Positions 51,235 through 59,401 of a DNA stretch of 64,000 nt are shown here, one piece after another. This stretch comes from Bacillota bacterium (lineage in GTDB: Bacteria; Bacillota; Dethiobacteria; DTU022). The notes below the pieces were generated by a model, which was not told the origin of the DNA, ran no database searches, and saw only the letters and a list, made by a program, of their open reading frames with translations. A program made the position numbers and the translations under genes. How positions within the stretch are numbered: the stretch's first letter is position 1; the number at the start of each line of letters is the position of its first letter. The stretch spans positions 85,874-149,873 of the forward strand of contig JAWSUE010000007.1 of the NCBI GenBank assembly GCA_033549065.1, read 5' to 3'.

Positions 51235-52446
51235 ATGCCAAAAGTTTTTGAAGAAAGTGTTCTGGCCGGGCTAACCCTCTCGAGTAGGATCATCAGGTCG
51301 GCCACCCACGAGGGTATGGCCGGTGAAAGTGGGCGCCCAATTCCACAACTTTCTGATCTATATTTACGGCTTGCCCGCGGTGGAGTTGGGGCAATCATCA
51401 CCGGTTATGCAGCGGTTCAGGAAAATGGCCGCACCTTAAATAACATGCTGATGATGGATAAAGATGAATTAGTCGATGATTATCGGAAATTATTAAAACC
51501 AGTAAACGATTATGGCACACCGGTAATTATGCAGCTTGCCCATGGTGGAGGGCAAATTGATCCGGATCTGGTAAAAGTTGAAGCAGTAGCTCCTTCAAAG
51601 ATGAAATATCCATTGAACGAGGTTGTTGCCCGGGCTTTAAGCGAAGCAGAGATAGAAGAAATTATAAAAAACTTTGTTCAAGCAATTAGTCGAGCTAAAG
51701 GTGCAGGTTTTGATGGGGTTCAGCTGCATGCAGCACACGGCTATCTCTTATCCGAATTTCTATCACCCTGTTGTAATAAGAGGACAGATCAGTGGGGTGG
51801 CAATACCGAAAATAGATTTCGGATTATTAATGAGATCATAGTTAGAGCAAGGAAAGAAGTGGGCAGTTATCCCATATTAATGAAAATTAATGCCTACGAT
51901 GCTGATAAAAATGGGATGACCAAACCTGAAGCAATATCGATCGCCAAACTATTTGAGGAAGCCGGTGGTGATGCTCTTGAAGTTTCAAGTGGCGGCATTG
52001 CCCTAGGTTTTCATCCGGTCAGAATGACAGCGCCTCCCGTTGAAGCCATAATGAACCTGCATCACCGTTATCGTGAAAAATCTGCGATAAGTAAGAGAGT
52101 TCTTTCTGCGATGTTACCCCTGATGATCAAGAATTTAAGACCACTGCACAATTACAATATTGAAGCGGCAGCAGAAATTAAGAAACACCTGAAGATCCCG
52201 ATAATCGTTGTTGGGGGCATTCGGGATATTGATACGATAGAAAAAATATTGGAAGAAGAGAAAGCTGATTATGTATCTCTCTGCCGCCCCTTTATTATTG
52301 AGCCTAACCTGGTTAATCACTTTAAAGATAAGAAACAAGAAACCTCAAAATGTATTGATTGCGGTTACTGCCTAATTGGAGTAGTAGATAGACAATTACG
52401 CTGCTATCATGGGAAAATACTACGACAAATGGAGAAAGGAGAATAA
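51235..52446 (+). CDS. NADH:flavin oxidoreductase, Old Yellow Enzyme family
   Basis: 403 residues: an FMN TIM barrel with no C-terminal flavodoxin-like domain. Markers are SRIIRSATHEGMAGESGRP, PVIMQLAHGGGQID, the HAAHGYLLSEFLSPCCNKRT active-site loop and VVGGIRDIDTIEKIL near the phosphate site. The tail CIDCGYCLIG retains part of the iron-sulfur knuckle of larger relatives such as 2,4-dienoyl-CoA reductase. It probably reduces an activated C=C bond. The following lipoprotein gene begins eight bases after the stop. Confidence 0.9.
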   Translation: MPKVFEESVLAGLTLSSRIIRSATHEGMAGESGRPIPQLSDLYLRLARGGVGAIITGYAAVQENGRTLNNMLMMDKDELVDDYRKLLKPVNDYGTPVIMQLAHGGGQIDPDLVKVEAVAPSKMKYPLNEVVARALSEAEIEEIIKNFVQAISRAKGAGFDGVQLHAAHGYLLSEFLSPCCNKRTDQWGGNTENRFRIINEIIVRARKEVGSYPILMKINAYDADKNGMTKPEAISIAKLFEEAGGDALEVSSGGIALGFHPVRMTAPPVEAIMNLHHRYREKSAISKRVLSAMLPLMIKNLRPLHNYNIEAAAEIKKHLKIPIIVVGGIRDIDTIEKILEEEKADYVSLCRPFIIEPNLVNHFKDKKQETSKCIDCGYCLIGVVDRQLRCYHGKILRQMEKGE

Positions 52447-52454
52447 AGAATCGC

Positions 52455-52862
52455 ATGTTTAAAAAGCTTGCATTGTTTATTGTTATTTTTCTTGTTTTAA
52501 TTTTATCTATAGCCTGCAGCAGTGAACCCGAGCCGGTCGGCCCGCCACTGGAAGGAGAGGTTACAGATCTGGCTGTAGAATTTATCGGTAACCTGGTGGA
52601 GGAAGATTTTAGCAGAGCAGCTGCGTTCTTCAACGTTGAGATGAAAAAAGCCATGTCGGAGAGCAAACTTAAGCAAACCTGGCAGACACTGCTGTCTCAG
52701 CAGGGTGATTATGTTGGCGAGCTTGAACAAAGAGTTGAACAGTCAGGTGAATACACCGCGGTGAATGTGATAACCGAATTCGCAGCAGGTCCAATAAACA
52801 TCAGGGTGGTATTTGACAACGACAATAGGGTTGCCGGTTTGTGGTTCCAGCCTGTTCCATAG
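52455..52862 (+). CDS. DUF3887-type lipoprotein
   Basis: 135 residues with a lipobox LSIACS (Cys near residue 22) and a short proline-rich linker. The remainder is a DUF3887 fold: AVEFIGNLVEEDFSRAAAFF, then KLKQTWQTLLSQQGDYVG and VRVVFDNDNRVAGLWFQP-like strands. Such domains often precede surface hydrolases but here stand alone. It lies eight bases after the oxidoreductase gene. Confidence 0.82.
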   Translation: MFKKLALFIVIFLVLILSIACSSEPEPVGPPLEGEVTDLAVEFIGNLVEEDFSRAAAFFNVEMKKAMSESKLKQTWQTLLSQQGDYVGELEQRVEQSGEYTAVNVITEFAAGPINIRVVFDNDNRVAGLWFQPVP

Positions 52863-52917
52863 GATTATTCAAAAGGCAAAGTTAATAAAAATATGAATGT
52901 AAGCTTCTGAATAATTC

Positions 52918-52946
52918 TTGTATCTGGCAAAAAAACGGAATATAAT
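52918..52946 (+). promoter_or_regulatory. Promoter of the DUF5050 gene
   Basis: TTGTAT (52918-52923) and TATAAT (52941-52946) with a 17-base spacer, about 140 bases upstream of the start. Nothing else was recognised in this gap. Confidence 0.55.
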
Positions 52947-53086
52947 ATGAGCTAGAGGGAAATATAACACAATAATACCTGATACTTTATACTCAATCTT
53001 GTTAATCCATACCATATATACTCTTCAATCTGCAGACGGTTTGTTGGTAGGCCTCTTGTAGATTAATTTTTTTTGGGGGGGTAAAA

Positions 53087-54475
53087 ATGGTCAACGAGAG
53101 CGAGTATAAAGTCTGTCCATTCTGTGGAGAAGAAATTAAAGCAACCGCTATCAAGTGCAGATATTGTCAGTCCTTCCTCAATGAAGCTATTGTTTCCCCG
53201 CCGGCCAGTTCAAAACCACCGAAGAAAAAAAGAAAATCGACCGGGTTTATTTTTCTGTTTGTAGCCCTGATCATTATCCTGGTTGCTGCAGGTTACTTTC
53301 TACTTAAGGGCTTATCAATATCGAATATTGCTTCTCCACCTGGAGAGCCCGAATCAGATGCTTCGCAATCTCAAACTTCTGCTACTGAAGAAGAAAGCCA
53401 ATCTGCTGAGCAATCTGGAGAATCTGCAGAAAGTGCTCCAACTGCTGCCGAAACAAAGCCCGGAACAGGTGAACCTTCGCCTGAACCAGCGTCTCAACAG
53501 GAAACCACTTCATCTCAAACTCCTTTTCAAAAAATCATCAGTGTCTTTCAGCCTCAGGATATCCCTATTTCGTCTTTAATTCAGTCACCTGAATCGTCTT
53601 CAGAAAGCAACATTGAAGTAGTCCTTGCACGTCCAACCGGTAATACAGCCGGCAATATAAACAACGGGGGACTAGCAGCTATCCAGGGCGACTGGATCTT
53701 CTATGTTAACAAATCTGATGGTGGCCGAATTTACAAAATTCGGACTGATGGCACAGAACGCACGGGAATTAACAGTGACGATTCACTGTTTATCAATGTT
53801 GCCGGCGATTGGATCTACTATATGAATGTTTCAGATGGCAAAAAAATCTACAAGATCCGCACTGATGGCTCGGAGCGAACCAAGGTGAACAATGATTACT
53901 CCGATGGTATGATTACTGCCGGTGACTGGATCTATTATTCAAACCGCAATGATGGCGGGAAGCTTTATAAGATTCGGACTGATGGCAGTGCACGCACCAA
54001 ATTGAATGATAGTTTTTCAGCCTGCCTGAATATCATCGGCGACTTGATTTATTATATCAATGTGGATGATAATTATCGGGTATATAGAATTCGGACCGAT
54101 GGCACACAACAGACCCGCTTAACCCTGGGTATAAGTTCTTACCAAATAATTGTTTCTGGTGACTGGATATACTTTATTGAAAGTGATAGTCAGAGTATAT
54201 ACAGATCTCGCCATGACGGGGCAGGAAGTATCAGTAACATCGTTAGTGACAGTGTTCTGGATTTCAATCTCGCCGGTGACTGGATTTATTATGTGAACCA
54301 GGATGATAATGGATGGTTATATAAAATAAAAACTGATGGCACTGGCAGAAAAAGTGTTGACGGGGCAAAAGTCAGCTTGCCAAATGTAGCAGGTGACTGG
54401 GTTTATTATATTGGCCTTGATATCTTAAAGAGAGTCCAGCCCGATTCTGTTTTTGGGTTCGAGTCGGTTTACTGA
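53087..54475 (+). CDS. Membrane-anchored zinc-ribbon/DUF5050 beta-propeller protein
   Basis: 462 residues. A cytosolic zinc ribbon (CPFCGEEI ... CRYCQSF, residues 8-27) is followed by a basic stretch, one membrane helix (about 50-72), a Ser/Glu/Pro-rich linker to about 190 and seven propeller blades of 37-45 residues. The blade consensus is GDWIYY.N..DG..IYKIRTDG. The blades resemble DUF5050 proteins on the surface of clostridia. Zinc ribbon inside and propeller outside suggest a sensor or scaffold. The start follows a GGGGGGG run. Confidence 0.85.
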   Translation: MVNESEYKVCPFCGEEIKATAIKCRYCQSFLNEAIVSPPASSKPPKKKRKSTGFIFLFVALIIILVAAGYFLLKGLSISNIASPPGEPESDASQSQTSATEEESQSAEQSGESAESAPTAAETKPGTGEPSPEPASQQETTSSQTPFQKIISVFQPQDIPISSLIQSPESSSESNIEVVLARPTGNTAGNINNGGLAAIQGDWIFYVNKSDGGRIYKIRTDGTERTGINSDDSLFINVAGDWIYYMNVSDGKKIYKIRTDGSERTKVNNDYSDGMITAGDWIYYSNRNDGGKLYKIRTDGSARTKLNDSFSACLNIIGDLIYYINVDDNYRVYRIRTDGTQQTRLTLGISSYQIIVSGDWIYFIESDSQSIYRSRHDGAGSISNIVSDSVLDFNLAGDWIYYVNQDDNGWLYKIKTDGTGRKSVDGAKVSLPNVAGDWVYYIGLDILKRVQPDSVFGFESVY

Positions 54476-54493
54476 AGAAGGATTTATATATAA

Positions 54494-54673
54494 TTACTTT
54501 CTTGACTCTTCATACTTCTTGATATAGTCATCAACTGTAATATTTCTTAATAGTTCTGCCAGTAAATCGTAGGGGATAGTTTCCATCTTTTTGAACCGAA
54601 TGCAGCCTTTGCCCATATCAAGTTTGGTTTTTACCCGTTTCTCATCTCCAGATATAAGTATAAAAAAGTTTAG
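54494..54673 (-). pseudogene. DUF1801 protein remnant (C-terminal piece)
   Basis: A 59-codon frame with no credible start ends in the typical tail of DUF1801/YdhG-like proteins: ISGDEKRVKTKLDMGKGCIR, FKKMETIPYDLLAELLRNIT and VDDYIKKYEESRK. The N-terminal half, with most of the fold, is absent and replaced by a stop. It is a remnant. It occupies most of the gap between the propeller gene and the ABC terminator. Confidence 0.65.
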
Positions 54674-54711
54674 TTAACTCTGATATTCTCCCAGTTGATC
54701 CAGATCCCTTT

Positions 54712-54753
54712 AAAAAGCGATATCCCGGGAGCCTTGCGCTGCCCGGGATATCG
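54712..54753 (-). terminator. Strong intrinsic terminator of the ABC operon
   Basis: CGATATCCCGGGAGC (54718-54732) pairs with GCT-g-CCCGGGATATCG (54738-54753) around a five-base loop. On the minus strand the stem is followed by CTTTTT, as expected for the end of the importer operon. Confidence 0.85.
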
Positions 54754-54859
54754 TTCTATAAGGTAACCAACAGTTTGCTTCCACTGTAATTTAACTGCGG
54801 CTAAATCTCTTTATTACAGGAGAAGCCTTTTGCTGTTGATTATCTGCTGTAAATCAGTT

Positions 54860-55906
54860 TTACCACTCACCGGTGAACTGTTCGATATTATCTGCGGTAA
54901 TCATCGGACCTTCCTGGGGAAGCGGAGGCCGCTGATCTTCAAGGTTGATCGATCTCGGAACAGTTTCGCCGCGCAGTGCTGCCGCAACTGTTTCGATTAA
55001 CAGCACACCCTGAGTATAGGGAATATCAGCATAGCTGGCGAAGAAATAGCCGTCTTTAATGGCCTGCCAGCCTTCCCGGCTGCAGCCGTTACCGATAAAC
55101 ATAATTCCATCGGCAATACCGGCTTCAACTGCGGCATCATAAGCGCCCAGGGTCATCTGGTCGCCCGAAGAAACAACAATGTTGATATCGGGATTGGCCT
55201 GGAATACATTCTGCATAATTTCCCGCGAAGTATCCCTGCGGTATAACCCTTCCTGGAAGGAGACAACTTCAATATGATCGTAAGGGGCAATTACCTCTTC
55301 TAGGGCTTCAAAACGGTCCTGGTCAATGGTCAGAGCCTGGAAGCCGATCAGGTATGCCACTTTGGCTTCTTCCATGCCTTCAGCGGCCGCTACAACAGCT
55401 TCACCGAGCCATGAACCGGTTGTCCAGCCAGTACGTCCGATAATGCTAGTTACACCTTCCGGATAGGGATCAAGTGATCTTGTATTCGGCCCGAAAGGTC
55501 CGTCTGCGCCGATTACAATAATACCCTCTGCCAGAGCTTCTTCGATCGAGGGGACTACAGCATTGCTGTCATTGGGGTGGATGATGAAAGCATCATAGAC
55601 TCCGGCAGCGATTGCATCCTGGATCTGGTTGATCTGTTCCTGGGTGTCATACTCGCAGGAGAAGAAGTCTACCTGCACATTCTGTCCCGCAGCAGTGGCG
55701 ACCATCCCGTCATTGCGGGACTGGTCATATTCGTTGGCCTGCACCAGGTGGAACATGGCCACGCGGAAACTCTCTTCAACTTCAGGTTCCTCACCATCGG
55801 GTTCGCCGACTGGTGGTTCCTCAGTCGGTCCGCAGCCCGCGATGAGTAAAGCAAAAACCAGCAATATTGCCAGCAAGGTAATAACAGAAACCCGGCCTCT
55901 TTTCAT
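54860..55906 (-). CDS. Rbs-type ABC importer substrate-binding lipoprotein
   Basis: 348 residues from the ATG at 55906, which follows AAAGGAGG; the frame extends 17 codons further without support. The lipobox is LLIAGCG (Cys near residue 25), then an acidic linker and the periplasmic-binding fold of the ribose/autoinducer family: FRVAMFHLVQANEYDQSRND, then DAFIIHPNDSNAVVPSIEEA and VVSSGDQMTLGAYDAAVEAG. It is the last gene of the operon. The ligand is unknown; given the HyuAB genes beyond the divergent regulator it may be a cyclic amide or a related compound rather than a sugar. Confidence 0.9.
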   Translation of the reverse strand: MKRGRVSVITLLAILLVFALLIAGCGPTEEPPVGEPDGEEPEVEESFRVAMFHLVQANEYDQSRNDGMVATAAGQNVQVDFFSCEYDTQEQINQIQDAIAAGVYDAFIIHPNDSNAVVPSIEEALAEGIIVIGADGPFGPNTRSLDPYPEGVTSIIGRTGWTTGSWLGEAVVAAAEGMEEAKVAYLIGFQALTIDQDRFEALEEVIAPYDHIEVVSFQEGLYRRDTSREIMQNVFQANPDINIVVSSGDQMTLGAYDAAVEAGIADGIMFIGNGCSREGWQAIKDGYFFASYADIPYTQGVLLIETVAAALRGETVPRSINLEDQRPPLPQEGPMITADNIEQFTGEW

Positions 55907-56032
55907 TTGTGATCCTCCTTTGGCTTTTGAAAAAATTTCAAGCTGACCCAAACTCATGCTGCTGTATAAAACACCTCCCCCGCTGATAGATAATTAAACC
56001 TTGAATCGGATTGAGGGTAGATAAAAAAAATA

Positions 56033-57019
56033 TCAGTGCCTGCGCTGCCTGAACATGGCATCCAGGCCTACTGCAAACAGGATAACCACACCCTCAAAAA
56101 CCCGTTGGTAAAAAGGAGATATATTAAGGATATTGAAACCGTTCCCGATCAACCGCATAAGCAGAACACCGAAAACGGTCCCCATAATCGAGCCCTCACC
56201 GCCCATGATACTGGTTCCACCGATAACAACCCGGGCAATAGCCTGCAGTTCGATCAGACCGCCCATATCTGCCTGCCCCTGGCTGATCCGGGAAACGGCA
56301 ATAATCCCGGCCAAAGCGGCGCTTACACCTGTAAGGCTGAAGACCATGATTCGGGTCAGGTCAACCCTGATCCCGGAAAGCCAGGTGGCTTCCGGGTTGC
56401 CGCCGATAGCGTAGACAGCACGTCCGAATTTAGTCTTTGACAGCAGCAACCAGGTAAAGATAATCCAGATGGCAAATATGAAGACAGGATATTTGATGCC
56501 CCAGATAGAACCCTGTCCCATCACTGTGAAAAGATCGTTGCGAACTACAATCAATCGGCCGTTAGTCGCAAGAAGTGCCGCACCCTGAATAACCAGGCCG
56601 GTGGCCAAAGTGGCAATAAAGGAGTGGACCCGGAACCCGGCAATAACAACTCCGTTTAACAACCCCAAACAGAAACCAGCCAGCAGGGCAGCAGTGAAAC
56701 CGAGTTCCACATATCCGTGGGAAGCGATTATTGCCGCCAGTGAACCGCAGAAGGCGTAGATAGCCCCGGCCGAAAGGTCGAAGTTACCGCTGATAATAGC
56801 CAGGGTCATCGCGCAGGCAATAATACCTACACTCACTGACTGGTCAATAATATTGTGCAGGTTGCGGAAGGTCAGAAATGCAGGGCTTAAGAAAGAGAGT
56901 GCTATAAAGAAAATAATAAAAGCGATGACTATTCCATAGTTCCTTAAAATATGACCGATTACAGACCGTGCCGTCGTCTTTTCTTTGCATTTTACAAGTT
57001 CATCGTCTAATTTATGCAT
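56033..57019 (-). CDS. Rbs-type ABC importer permease
   Basis: 328 residues, about nine membrane helices. The family is the ribose/xylose/AI-2 permease type: AMTLAIISGNFDLSAGAIYA, AALLAGFCLGLLNGVVIAG and RISQGQADMGGLIELQAIA followed by VVIGGTSIMGGEGSIMGT. The gene overlaps the upstream ATPase by 13 bases, so the two are translated together. A single permease probably forms a homodimer. Confidence 0.93.
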   Translation of the reverse strand: MHKLDDELVKCKEKTTARSVIGHILRNYGIVIAFIIFFIALSFLSPAFLTFRNLHNIIDQSVSVGIIACAMTLAIISGNFDLSAGAIYAFCGSLAAIIASHGYVELGFTAALLAGFCLGLLNGVVIAGFRVHSFIATLATGLVIQGAALLATNGRLIVVRNDLFTVMGQGSIWGIKYPVFIFAIWIIFTWLLLSKTKFGRAVYAIGGNPEATWLSGIRVDLTRIMVFSLTGVSAALAGIIAVSRISQGQADMGGLIELQAIARVVIGGTSIMGGEGSIMGTVFGVLLMRLIGNGFNILNISPFYQRVFEGVVILFAVGLDAMFRQRRH

Positions 57020-58530
57020 TTCGGATCACCTTCCTTGTCGGTGGCAAAGATAGCATTCATCACCTTTTCTTCGGCAATTTCATCCCGGTCAAATTCCATC
57101 ACGATCCGGCCTTTGCGGATGGCCAGTACCTTGTGGGACAGCCCTAGAACCTCTTCAATATCGGATGATACGAGCAGTACCGCCAGCCCTTCGCTGGCCA
57201 GTTGGTGGATCAGCTGGTAAATAGCCCTTTTTGCTCCCACATCAACCCCGGCGGTCGGTTCATCGGCAATGAAAACCAGAGGCTTCTTAAAGAGCCATTT
57301 GGCAAAAAGGGTTTTCTGCTGGTTGCCTCCCGATAGACTGCTTACCCGGGCCAGTGGATCCGGAGGTCTTACATCCAGTTGGGTCAAGATAGACTGGGTC
57401 TGCACTTTTTCTTCAGCGAGTTTAATCATCGGTCCCACTGATATATTTGACAGATGGGGCAGCGTTATATTATTGGATGTAGAAAAATTCATCACCAAAC
57501 CAGCTATCTTGCGGCTTTCCGGTAAAAGGGCTATTCCCTCCCTTACTGCTTCACGGGGGGTTTTCGCTTGAATCCTTTTACCCTTTACAGAAACCATTCC
57601 ACCTCTAATCTTTTCAGCCCCAAAGAGGGCGCGGCAGATCTCCGATCGTCCGCTTCCGGCCAAGCCGGCCAGGCCAACGATCTCACCTTCCCGGATATCA
57701 AAAGAAATATCTTCAAAATCACCGGTTTTGCATAGTTGCTGCACTGATAGAATAACCGGCGCTTCGGGATCGGGATATATCTTCTCCGGGTAACCCAGCG
57801 AAACAAAGCCGCCCAACATATTATTTACCAGGCTTTCCGGGGTTTCTTCACTAACTGGTGAGGTTTTAATCAGGATGCCATTGCGCAAAACGGTAACCGT
57901 ATCGGCTAATTGGAGCACTTCTTCCAGGAAGTGTGAAACATAAACAACTGTAGTGCCAATCGCTTTCAAACTATCGATCAGAGAATATAGGGCAGCCGCT
58001 TCTTCCGAAGATAAAGCGGCAGTAGGTTCGTCCATGACAATCAGGCGGGCATTACGGGCTACTGCTCTCAGCACTTCAACCTTTTTCTGGTCGGCAATGC
58101 GCAGTGTGGCCAAAATGGTATCGGGGTGGATGTAGATTCCGGCTCGTTCTGTTAGCTTTTCGTAGCGTTTATATAACTCTTTCTTATCGACAATCCCGAG
58201 CTTCGTGCTCTCTATCCCGAGGAAGACATTATCAACGACAGTTCTCTTAGGGACAAGTGAAACTTCCTGCGAGATCATGGCGATCCCTTGCCCCAGGGCA
58301 TCCCGGGGAGAGGTGAAGGAAACAGTTTCGCCGTCGACGATCAGCTGTCCGTTGTCCGGCCGGTGTACTCCGGCAATGATTTTACCCAGGGTCGATTTGC
58401 CGGCTCCGTTTTCACCGACCAGCCCATGAACTTTCCCCCGCTCAATAGTCAAAGAAATATCCGTAAGTGCTTCGATCCCGTCGAAACGCTTGCAGACGTT
58501 TTTTAACTCGACTATCGGGCCTTCGGACAT
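57007..58530 (-). CDS. Rbs-type ABC importer ATP-binding protein (two ABC domains)
   Basis: 507 residues with two fused ATPase domains. The first is complete (GENGAGKSTLGKIIAG; LIVMDEPTAALSSEE; STVVYVSHF-like switch). The second has GLAGSGRSEICRALFG and SLSGGNQQKTLFAKWL with VFIADEPTAGVDVG, the usual arrangement of RbsA/MglA proteins, in which domain two keeps the signature. It is first in the importer operon, divergent from the XRE-cupin regulator. Confidence 0.94.
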   Translation of the reverse strand: MSEGPIVELKNVCKRFDGIEALTDISLTIERGKVHGLVGENGAGKSTLGKIIAGVHRPDNGQLIVDGETVSFTSPRDALGQGIAMISQEVSLVPKRTVVDNVFLGIESTKLGIVDKKELYKRYEKLTERAGIYIHPDTILATLRIADQKKVEVLRAVARNARLIVMDEPTAALSSEEAAALYSLIDSLKAIGTTVVYVSHFLEEVLQLADTVTVLRNGILIKTSPVSEETPESLVNNMLGGFVSLGYPEKIYPDPEAPVILSVQQLCKTGDFEDISFDIREGEIVGLAGLAGSGRSEICRALFGAEKIRGGMVSVKGKRIQAKTPREAVREGIALLPESRKIAGLVMNFSTSNNITLPHLSNISVGPMIKLAEEKVQTQSILTQLDVRPPDPLARVSSLSGGNQQKTLFAKWLFKKPLVFIADEPTAGVDVGAKRAIYQLIHQLASEGLAVLLVSSDIEEVLGLSHKVLAIRKGRIVMEFDRDEIAEEKVMNAIFATDKEGDPKCIN

Positions 58531-58742
58531 CTTGGATTCACCACATTATATTTGGTTGCCCGCGTCATTCCGGGCTGTAAAGTATAACCTAAATTCGACG
58601 GTACTGTATTTATCTCCTGCTTAGTGGGGAAAATTTTTTAATTATAATAAAATTATGCAGGAAATTTTCACTGAGAGTAGAAAACACTTAAAAAGTTACA
58701 GTAGCGATGCGCTAAAAAAGCATTCTGCTGGATTACAGAAAA

Positions 58743-58767
58743 GTTTGTTTGATACGTGTCAACAAAC
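58743..58767. promoter_or_regulatory. Candidate operator in front of the XRE-cupin regulator
   Basis: GTTTGTTTGA (58743-58752) and TCAACAAAC (58759-58767) form an imperfect inverted repeat (one extra T in the left arm), 25 bases before the regulator start. It probably serves the regulator and the divergent importer operon. Confidence 0.5.
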
Positions 58768-58791
58768 CTTATAACAGAAGGGACGCACTAA

Positions 58792-59370
58792 ATGAAAGCA
58801 GAAAAGTTCTCTGTTGAAATAGGCAAGAAGATCAAAGATATCCGCAAATCCAAGGGGATGACCCTAAAACAGCTCGGGGAAATCTCCGGTTTCTCCATCA
58901 GCTTCCTCTCCCAACTGGAAAGAGGTCAGACTTCGATCACTATCAATTCACTGAAGAATATTGCTGCCGCCCTCGGTGTAGAACTGGTTAACTTCTTTCA
59001 TATCACCGAAAAACACGACAACATAATATTTCGCAGTTACGAATTGAAAGGCTTTCGCTTAAATAGTTCCGACTTCATCTACTACAGCCTGGCCAATGAT
59101 ACAATCGACCGGGTAATTGACCCCATACTGGTCGAAATTCTTCCAGCGGAGAAAAAAAATATCCGCCCCCTTTCTCATAACGGCGAAGAATTTGTCTATG
59201 TTCTCGAGGGGACCTTAACCGTATTCATGGAAGACAGGGAATATACCCTCTTTCCCGGGGACAGCTTGCATATGCAGTCAACCGTGCCTCACGAATGGGC
59301 TAACTTGACCAACAAACCGGTCAAGATTATCAGCGTGAACACTCCCAGCGTTTTGAAGAAAATGCTCTAA
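58792..59370 (+). CDS. XRE-cupin transcriptional regulator
   Basis: 192 residues: an N-terminal HTH (IGKKIKDIRKSKGMTLKQLG, ISGFSISFLSQLERGQTSI, residues 10-65) and a C-terminal cupin (about 120-185, SHNGEEFVYVLEGTLTVFME and PGDSLHMQSTVPHEWANL). HTH-cupin proteins such as PuuR sense amino acid or polyamine metabolites and repress nearby catabolic genes. It lies between the importer and hyuA, which it most likely controls. The cupin metal ligands are incomplete, so ligand binding may not need metal. Confidence 0.93.
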   Translation: MKAEKFSVEIGKKIKDIRKSKGMTLKQLGEISGFSISFLSQLERGQTSITINSLKNIAAALGVELVNFFHITEKHDNIIFRSYELKGFRLNSSDFIYYSLANDTIDRVIDPILVEILPAEKKNIRPLSHNGEEFVYVLEGTLTVFMEDREYTLFPGDSLHMQSTVPHEWANLTNKPVKIISVNTPSVLKKML

Positions 59371-59401
59371 TTAAACTATACAAAAAGGAATGGAGAAGCA
59401 T

